Shown one piece after another: positions 22,220 to 26,734 of a stretch of DNA of 26,734 bases; the first letter of the stretch is position 1, and every line of letters begins with the position of its first letter. The stretch is from an uncultured Prevotella sp. (GTDB lineage: Bacteria > Bacteroidota > Bacteroidia > Bacteroidales > Bacteroidaceae). A model generated the notes under the pieces. It was not told where the DNA came from and searched no databases. It was given only the letters and a program-made list of their open reading frames with translations. Position numbers and translations under genes: made by a program. The stretch spans positions 1 through 26,734 of the forward strand of contig CAKQAD010000018.1 of the NCBI GenBank assembly GCA_934215545.1. The letters are read 5' to 3'.

Positions 22220-23020
22220 ATGCACGAAGACATAAAGGTGACACTTCTTGGCACAGGCACATCGGGTGGTGTGCCATCGCTTGGCTGTCATTGTGAGGTT
22301 TGCGAAAGCACCGACCCTCGTGACAGGCGCTTGCGTTGTGTGGCCCTGGTGGAGTCGGCGTCTGCCCGTGTGCTCATCGACTGCGGTCCAGATATACGCC
22401 AGCAGCTTATGCCGCTACCTTTCAAACCTTTCGATGCCGTATTGCTCACACATATACACTATGATCATGTGGGTGGTATTGATGATTTGCGCCCCTTTTC
22501 GCGGTTTGGCTCGATAAATATTTATGCCGATAAGGGCACGTGTGATCATGTGCGCAGCATAATGCCATATTGCTTTGGAGCGAAATTGTATCCTGGTGTG
22601 CCTCGTTTAGAATTACACACCATTGAGCCACATATACCTATTAAGGTTGGAGGTATGGATATACTACCCATAAAGGTGATGCATGGCAAGATGCCTATAC
22701 TTGGTTTTCGTATAGGGCGCTTTGCATATATCACCGATATGAAGACTATTGACGATTCAGAACTGCCTTATCTTGAGGGAGTTGATACTTTAGTGGTTAA
22801 TGCGCTACGCTTTGAACCAAGTCATCATTCGCATCAGGTGGTGTCTGAGGCCGTGCAGTTTGCTCACAGCATAGGTGCCCGTCGCACATATCTCACCCAC
22901 ATGTGTCATCACATCGGTTTGTATGCTACTGTAGAAAAGCAACTGCCCGATGGCGTGAGCCTTGCCTATGATGGTATGGTTATAGAGATTAAACCCAAAT
23001 CTAATGACGATTTGGGTTAA
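22220..23020 (+). CDS. PhnP-like metallo-beta-lactamase-fold hydrolase
   Basis: 266 residues. The catalytic metal motif is H77-x-H79-x-D81-H82 (THIHYDHVGG), with later ligands expected at the VMHGKMPILGFRIG segment, the D of ITDMK and the C-terminal THMCHH. A CxCxxC near the N-terminus (C23, C25, C28, GCHCEVC) matches the structural zinc site of PhnP, a cyclic-phosphate phosphodiesterase. Similar proteins are widespread in Bacteroidota outside phn operons and are annotated as MBL-fold hydrolases, so the true substrate (cyclic phosphate, tRNA or nucleotide) is open. The last eight codons and the stop lie inside a palindromic repeat (22989-23021), giving the tail PKSNDDLG. Confidence 0.85.
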   Translation: MHEDIKVTLLGTGTSGGVPSLGCHCEVCESTDPRDRRLRCVALVESASARVLIDCGPDIRQQLMPLPFKPFDAVLLTHIHYDHVGGIDDLRPFSRFGSINIYADKGTCDHVRSIMPYCFGAKLYPGVPRLELHTIEPHIPIKVGGMDILPIKVMHGKMPILGFRIGRFAYITDMKTIDDSELPYLEGVDTLVVNALRFEPSHHSHQVVSEAVQFAHSIGARRTYLTHMCHHIGLYATVEKQLPDGVSLAYDGMVIEIKPKSNDDLG

Positions 23021-23021
23021 A
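22989..23021. repeat. TAATGAC-loop palindromic repeat, copy C
   Basis: AACCCAAATC/GATTTGGGTT 10-bp stem with loop TAATGAC, extended by TTA/TAA with one bulge. The MBL-fold gene reads through it and takes its stop codon from the right arm (23018-23020). Confidence 0.65.
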
Positions 23022-23044
23022 GCATAGTGGTAAAGGATAATACA

Positions 23045-23083
23045 AAAAAAGTATGCTACGCAATACGCGTGGCATACTTTTTT
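23045..23083. terminator. bidirectional terminator between convergent genes
   Basis: AAAAAAGTATGC/GCATACTTTTTT 12-bp stem with a further ACGC/GCGT inside. It ends 23-nt-spaced plus-strand transcription from the MBL-fold gene and overlaps the TAA stop of the opposing minus-strand gene (23082-23084), so it serves both strands. Confidence 0.8.
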
Positions 23084-23366
23084 ATCTTCTTCGTTTTTTA
23101 GAAGAGAAAGCCCCTTCTTGAAATTTTCTGTATAGTTTCCAGCCCAACAAAGCCCCGTCAATCATTCCAGAGCCAAGGTTTATTATTTTGGCGAGCTTTT
23201 GCATCTTGGTTTTTGCTGGCGCTTCCTCTCTATGGAAAAGGTCGTGCCATAAGTCCTCAATGTTCTTCTTGTCAGCGTCTATACGCTGGCGAAGCTCATC
23301 CTTGTAATCCCTAATATCGTTGAGCGTATTGAAATGTCTTTTGCCGTTTTCGCTGTTCTGTGTCAT
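23082..23366 (-). CDS. small coiled hypothetical protein of the YtxH/holin-superfamily operon
   Basis: 94 residues, no signal peptide. The N-terminal half is charged and helical (TLNDIRDYKDELRQRIDADKKNIEDLWHDLF), likely a coiled coil. A short, weakly hydrophobic stretch IINLGSGMIDGALLGWKLY (61-79) is followed by a basic tail SSKKRRR. The layout recalls small membrane-associated partners of DUF1469 proteins, such as YqjK beside YqjE in E. coli, but sequence identity is not claimed. It is last in a three-gene minus-strand operon, 53 nt behind the holin-superfamily gene. Confidence 0.65.
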   Translation of the reverse strand: MTQNSENGKRHFNTLNDIRDYKDELRQRIDADKKNIEDLWHDLFHREEAPAKTKMQKLAKIINLGSGMIDGALLGWKLYRKFQEGAFSSKKRRR

Positions 23367-23419
23367 AACCTACGATTTGTTAATAGCTCACAAAAGTGTT
23401 TTTGACTGTTTTTTGTATT

Positions 23420-23770
23420 CTATTCTTGCATCAGCAAGTTTGCCAAAAATCTCACGAGCGGTCGTTCTATCCATTTCTTTCTGAACACGAAGCATAATAC
23501 GAGCATAAAAAAGTGTGCTCCTGCTACGCAGACAAATGCCCAAGCAGTGCCAATCGTTGGCGCAAGGGCGTAGGCAGTTGCAAATGATAGGTATATAAGA
23601 CCGAGAAACAACAACAACGACAGCACCACCACCATTGCGAGGACGGTAAGCAAGCGCACTATCTTGTCAATTACATCGAGCTTCACATATTTCGATTGAA
23701 GCCCGATGTAATGTTTGAAAGATTCAACTAGTTGCGCTATTGTCTCTATGTTTCTGTCGGTTGAAAACAT
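23420..23770 (-). CDS. two-TM membrane protein, phage-holin superfamily III / DUF1469 type
   Basis: 116 residues. A short amphipathic N-terminus (IETIAQLVESFKHYIGLQSKYVKLDVIDKI) leads to two membrane helices (about 40-66, VLAMVVVLSLLLFLGLIYL, and 72-95, GTAWAFVCVAGAHFFMLVL), then a basic C-terminus. This resembles the Phage_holin_3_6/DUF1469 (YqjE-like) family. Despite the name these are chromosomal stress-associated membrane proteins, not phage lysis genes. It lies 19 nt after the YtxH-like gene, so co-transcription is near certain. Confidence 0.8.
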   Translation of the reverse strand: MFSTDRNIETIAQLVESFKHYIGLQSKYVKLDVIDKIVRLLTVLAMVVVLSLLLFLGLIYLSFATAYALAPTIGTAWAFVCVAGAHFFMLVLCFVFRKKWIERPLVRFLANLLMQE

Positions 23771-23789
23771 TTAACCAATCAGTTTGCTG

Positions 23790-24005
23790 TTATTCAAAGT
23801 TGTCAGTAGCATCTGAGAGATCGTCAACGAGATCTTCTTTATCCTTGCGGCTTACGCGGATGTTGTGCTTCTTGCAGAACTCATCAACTGCATCGCCTAT
23901 CTTTGTACGTGTCTCGCTACCTTTTTCTGGTGCCAAAAGAATTCCTAATGCTGTTCCGGCTATTGCTCCACCGAGAAAAGCTCCAATGTAACCTAATGCT
24001 TTCAT
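23790..24005 (-). CDS. YtxH-domain small membrane protein
   Basis: 71 residues. The N-terminus is one glycine/alanine-rich membrane segment (MKALGYIGAFLGGAIAGTALGILLAPEKG) ending in the hallmark LLAPEKGSETR of YtxH/general-stress proteins. The C-terminus is acidic and helical (KEDLVDDLSDATDNFE). It is the first gene of the three-gene operon, with a well-spaced promoter about 90 nt upstream. Homologues are often induced under stress; the precise role is unknown. Confidence 0.85.
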   Translation of the reverse strand: MKALGYIGAFLGGAIAGTALGILLAPEKGSETRTKIGDAVDEFCKKHNIRVSRKDKEDLVDDLSDATDNFE

Positions 24006-24360
24006 GTTGTAATAATTTTAAGTTATAGAATATGGTTAGTTGCATTGGCAACCGCACATTTGCATTGTGTGTCGCCTTTGCTTTTATCATGAGCAAATAT
24101 ACCAATTATTTTCGGAATGTCAATGTTTTGTCTGATGTTTTTATGTTAAATACTCTAAAAGCTTGTGCAGCGGCGAGATAGGGTTGTAGAGTGCGATGCA
24201 GGTATTTAACAAACTTTATGTGGGTGAGTCGCCGAAAATGCCAAATATTTTGTAATTTCGCATTGATTTATGTACGCATGCGTGCTCATGATGCATATAA
24301 TAGTGACAATTACGCTTATAAACAAACAGAATATATAACAACAAAACAACTTATTTGAAT
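24006..24360. other. divergent intergenic region between the YtxH operon and the SPOR gene
   Basis: 355 nt without a credible ORF. The left side carries the YtxH-operon promoter (24094-24123). The right side is AT-rich with a TAATTTCG sequence near 24252 that only partly matches a -7 box for the SPOR gene. CGGCGA (24172-24177) and TCGCCG (24229-24234) could close a large loop of about 50 nt. I see nothing else. Confidence 0.5.
24094..24123 (-). promoter_or_regulatory. YtxH operon promoter (-33 TTG / -7 TATATTTG)
   Basis: On the minus strand, TTG (24121-24123) and TATATTTG (24094-24101) are separated by 19 nt, the canonical Bacteroidota spacing. It lies about 90 nt before the YtxH start and is the best-formed promoter in the window. 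Confidence 0.6.
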
Positions 24361-24858
24361 ATGAAAAAGACTATGGTATTGTGCGCCAGTGTAGGCGTAG
24401 TATTGGCTTTTGCAAGCTGCAAGTCGAGCGAGAGTGCTTACAAAAAGGCTTATGACAAGGCACAGGCAAAGCAGGAACAGCCTGCCGAGCAGCAGCCAAC
24501 ACAAATTATTGAAGAGGCTCCAGTGGTGGCTCCTATCGTGGAGAAGCCTGCCAATGAAACAACTGTTCTTGACAATACCGACAATGTAGCAGTGCGTTCT
24601 GAGGACGTTTCTGTGGTTAGCGGTGAGGGCTTGAGCAACTTCAGTGTAGTAGTAGGCTCATTCTCAGTGCGTGCTAATGCAGAAGGTCAGGCTCAGCAGC
24701 TCCGTTCTGCCGGCTACAGCTCACGCGTGGTGTACAACAGTCAGCGCAATCTCTATCGTGTTGTTGCATCAACATTTGCCACAAAGGCAGAGGCTGCACA
24801 GTCGCGCAACCAGCTCCGCGGACAGTATCCTGACGCATGGTTGCTCTATCAGAAGTAA
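24361..24858 (+). CDS. SPOR-domain lipoprotein
   Basis: 165 residues from the ATG at 24361 (a TTG two codons earlier is ignored). The signal sequence ends with FASC (C20, likely lipidated). A Lys/Gln/Ala-rich and then Pro/Val-rich linker follows (about 25-90). Residues about 93-165 are a SPOR domain (NFSVVVGSFSVRANAEGQAQ, then YRVVASTFATKAEA), which binds denuded peptidoglycan glycans at sites of septal remodelling. ruvX begins 30 nt downstream, so they may share a transcript. The likely location is anchored in a membrane facing the periplasm. Confidence 0.88.
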   Translation: MKKTMVLCASVGVVLAFASCKSSESAYKKAYDKAQAKQEQPAEQQPTQIIEEAPVVAPIVEKPANETTVLDNTDNVAVRSEDVSVVSGEGLSNFSVVVGSFSVRANAEGQAQQLRSAGYSSRVVYNSQRNLYRVVASTFATKAEAAQSRNQLRGQYPDAWLLYQK

Positions 24859-24888
24859 CAATAAAGTAGCATAAACAAATACATACAA

Positions 24889-25305
24889 GTGGCCCGCATA
24901 CTTTCTATCGATTATGGAAAGAAACGCACTGGCTTAGCTGTCACCGATCCGCTGCAGATAATAGCTGGCGGATTGGCGACAGTTGCTACGTGCGACCTGA
25001 TTAAGTATCTTGACGACTACGTGTCTCGCGAGTCGGTGGAGCGCATTGTAGTGGGCGAACCACGCCAACTAAATGGGCAGCCAAGTGAGAACTTGGCGCG
25101 TGTAAAGCAGTTTGTTGCCACTTGGCGCAAACATCGTCCCGACATTCCGGTCGACTTCTACGACGAAAGGTTTACGTCGGTCATTGCACACCGCACTATG
25201 ATAGACAGTGGCATTGGCAAAAAAGCCCGCCAAAACAAAGCCCTTGTCGATGAGATTAGTGCCACCATCATCTTGCAGGACTACCTGCGGATGAAGGGAC
25301 TCTGA
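24889..25305 (+). CDS. ruvX: Holliday junction resolvase-like protein (YqgF/RuvX)
   Basis: 138 residues. The start is GTG at 24889; no in-frame ATG lies between it and the preceding SPOR gene, and [19 protein letters not shown] is the canonical N-terminus with the first catalytic Asp (D8). Further family motifs are [17 protein letters not shown] and [17 protein letters not shown]. The family processes the 5' end of pre-16S rRNA and is also called a putative Holliday junction resolvase. It lies upstream of def with a 37-nt gap; a ruvX-def order is common in Bacteroidales. Confidence 0.94.
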   Translation: MARILSIDYGKKRTGLAVTDPLQIIAGGLATVATCDLIKYLDDYVSRESVERIVVGEPRQLNGQPSENLARVKQFVATWRKHRPDIPVDFYDERFTSVIAHRTMIDSGIGKKARQNKALVDEISATIILQDYLRMKGL

Positions 25306-25342
25306 TTGTATTCTTTTATATCACACACCATTTTCTATAAGA

Positions 25343-25906
25343 ATGATTTTACCAATTTACACTTATGGTCAGCCAGTGCTGCGCAAAGAAGCACAAGATA
25401 TAACCCCCGACTATCCTGAGCTGCAGACACTGATTGCCAATATGTTCGAAACACTCACCGAGAGCGATGGCATCGGTCTTGCTGCACCGCAGATAGGACT
25501 CGACATCCGTCTCGTGGTTATCGACCTTGATGTGCTTGGCGATGATATGCCCGAATATAAGGGCTATCGTCATGTCTTCATCAATCCTTATATCCTCGAC
25601 TACGACGAAGAGTCGAAGAAGGAGACAATGGAAGAGGGATGTCTGTCACTGCCAGGCATTCACGAGAGTGTCACACGTCCTACACGTATTCATGTGACAT
25701 ATCTCGATGAGCAGTTCCAGCCACACGACGAATGGGTGGAAGGCTATTTGGCACGCGTTATGCAGCATGAGTTCGACCACCTTGGAGGCAAGATGTTCAT
25801 CGACCGTATATCTCCAATGCGTCGTCAGCTGATTCGCGGCAAACTCAAGAATCTGCTGCTTGGCAAGTTCCGTTGTGCCTACCGCACCAAGTTTTTGAAG
25901 AAATAA
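25343..25906 (+). CDS. def: peptide deformylase
   Basis: Removes the N-formyl group from nascent proteins. 187 residues. The three signature motifs are intact: GIGLAAPQ (43-50), EGCLS (98-102, metal ligand C100) and HEFDH (142-146, with H142, E143 and H146). The C-terminal basic extension ([17 protein letters not shown]) is usual for Bacteroidota. It starts 37 nt after ruvX and is followed after 28 nt by a TPR gene, so the three probably form one operon. Confidence 0.96.
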   Translation: MILPIYTYGQPVLRKEAQDITPDYPELQTLIANMFETLTESDGIGLAAPQIGLDIRLVVIDLDVLGDDMPEYKGYRHVFINPYILDYDEESKKETMEEGCLSLPGIHESVTRPTRIHVTYLDEQFQPHDEWVEGYLARVMQHEFDHLGGKMFIDRISPMRRQLIRGKLKNLLLGKFRCAYRTKFLKK

Positions 25907-25934
25907 GACACACTTGCGTTATAATCGCATATAC

Positions 25935-26734
25935 ATGAAGCATATCATAATCCTCTTAATGCTCGTGCTCTGCCCTTTGCAGCGCACGTTTGCGCAATAC
26001 AACACCAACCGACTATTATCGTCGGGTCAGAGCGCATTGTATTATGAGGATTATGTGCTTTCTATACAATATTTCAATCAAGTGCTCTCTGCGAAGCCCT
26101 ATCTTTATGAGCCTTGGTTTTATCGCGGGCTTGCCAAATTCTATCTCGACGACTATTCAGGAGCAGAGAGCGATGTGTCACAGGCCATCACACTCAATCC
26201 TTATATATATAATATGTATGAGTTGCGCGGACTCTGTCGCATTCGCCAGAATAACTACAGCGGTGCCATTGCCGATTACGACCGTTCTATCGGCATCAAT
26301 ACGCAGAACAAGAGCGCATGGTATAACAGAGCCTTGTGCAGAATGGAGAATAAAGACTATGATCGTGCGCAGTTGGAACTCGACACTGTCGTGAACCGAT
26401 GGCAGTCGTTTGCCGGTGCATACTCGCTGAAAGCACAGGTGTATCTGTTGCAGGGCGACACCTTAAAAGCCGACACGTGGCTCAACAAGAGTCTTGATGT
26501 AGACCCTTATGATGCCGATGCGTGGACATCGCGTGCCATGATAGGCATATCAAGGCAGCGTTGGGCTGATGCCGACAAGTATCTTAGCCGTGCCATACAT
26601 TTGAAACCGAAGATGGTTGCCAACTATGTAAATCGTGCTTTGGCCCGCTACAACCTCAACAACCTGCGTGGTACCATGGCCGACTATGATACAGCCATCG
26701 ACCTCGACCCCGATAATTTTCTTGCACACTATAA
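25935..26734 (+). CDS. exported TPR protein, 3' end beyond the window
   Basis: An open frame from ATG 25935 to the last base, at least 266 codons, with no stop. The N-terminus MKHIIILLMLVLCPLQRTFA is a signal peptide. The rest is made of 34-residue tetratricopeptide repeats, recognisable by YEPWFYRGLAKFYLDDYSGA, YELRGLCRIRQNNYSGAIADY, WYNRALCRMENKDYDRAQ and NYVNRALARYNLNNLRGT, each ending in a tail like ITLNP or IDLDP. TPR arrays mediate protein-protein contacts; the partner is unknown. It lies 28 nt after def and is probably co-transcribed. Confidence 0.88.
   Translation, partial: MKHIIILLMLVLCPLQRTFAQYNTNRLLSSGQSALYYEDYVLSIQYFNQVLSAKPYLYEPWFYRGLAKFYLDDYSGAESDVSQAITLNPYIYNMYELRGLCRIRQNNYSGAIADYDRSIGINTQNKSAWYNRALCRMENKDYDRAQLELDTVVNRWQSFAGAYSLKAQVYLLQGDTLKADTWLNKSLDVDPYDADAWTSRAMIGISRQRWADADKYLSRAIHLKPKMVANYVNRALARYNLNNLRGTMADYDTAIDLDPDNFLAHY

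Noticed and set aside
23420..23770. Prophage reading because of the holin-superfamily label
   Set aside because: The neighbour set is YtxH plus a small coiled protein, with no endolysin, capsid, integrase or tail genes; this is a chromosomal stress-type operon.

Overview
The window looks like a chromosomal segment of a Bacteroidota bacterium, order Bacteroidales, most likely Prevotellaceae. The signs are: several genes preceded by the Bacteroidota -7 promoter element (TAnnTTTG) rather than a sigma-70 -10 box; weak or absent Shine-Dalgarno sequences; a PheS with a CxxC/CxxC insert; a DUF4348-type lipoprotein; a sorting-tail-like C-terminus on an exported esterase; and Kdo (LPS) synthesis genes. 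Genus is inference only. I see no rRNA, tRNA, CRISPR array or intact transposase.

Layout. 1-7064, almost all on the minus strand: a small basic ORF, a phosphate-selective-type porin downstream of the rRNA methyltransferase rlmD, an exported hypothetical protein, a secreted GH29 alpha-L-fucosidase with beta-sandwich modules, and a shortened cytochrome c biogenesis (CcsA/NrfI-like) protein. 7375-9740, plus strand: an ECF sigma factor, a small one-TM probable anti-sigma protein, a Spy/CpxP-like periplasmic protein and an exported esterase, which together resemble an envelope-stress module. 9741-10699: almost 1 kb without a convincing gene, holding a tandem duplication, a palindromic repeat and a possible small structured RNA. 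10700-15406, plus strand: a di-iron hemerythrin/LuxR fusion regulator, the anaerobic ribonucleotide reductase nrdD and its activase nrdG, then a second LuxR regulator with a closely similar DNA-binding domain. 15407-15693: a terminator, a roughly 195-nt MITE-like inverted-repeat element and a palindromic repeat between converging genes. 15694-20019, minus strand: an exported two-HKD phospholipase D/cardiolipin-synthase-like protein, kdsD, kdsA and pheS. 20228-23020, plus strand: a DUF4348 lipoprotein overlapping murB, then a PhnP-like metallo-beta-lactamase-fold hydrolase. 23082-24005, minus strand: a three-gene small-protein membrane operon (YtxH / holin-superfamily / coiled protein). 24361-26734, plus strand: a SPOR lipoprotein, ruvX, def and a TPR protein cut by the window end.

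How the genes fit together. Most are housekeeping or envelope functions: Kdo for lipid A core (kdsD, kdsA), peptidoglycan (murB, SPOR protein), translation (pheS, def, rlmD) and DNA processing (ruvX). The most distinctive part is the nrdDG locus. The oxygen-labile glycyl-radical reductase is flanked by two related LuxR-type regulators. One carries a complete-looking set of hemerythrin ligands, suggesting O2, NO or iron sensing tied to anaerobic dNTP synthesis. The nrdD leader also contains four alternating complementary 9-mers that could form mutually exclusive hairpins.

Small repeats are a second theme. A TAATGAC-loop palindrome occurs three times, twice at the stop codon of a gene, and heptad AAAACTC/TTTTGAA arrays occur twice. 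One of these arrays abuts a regulator that has no ATG start. All functional assignments come from reading motifs by eye; no database search was run.
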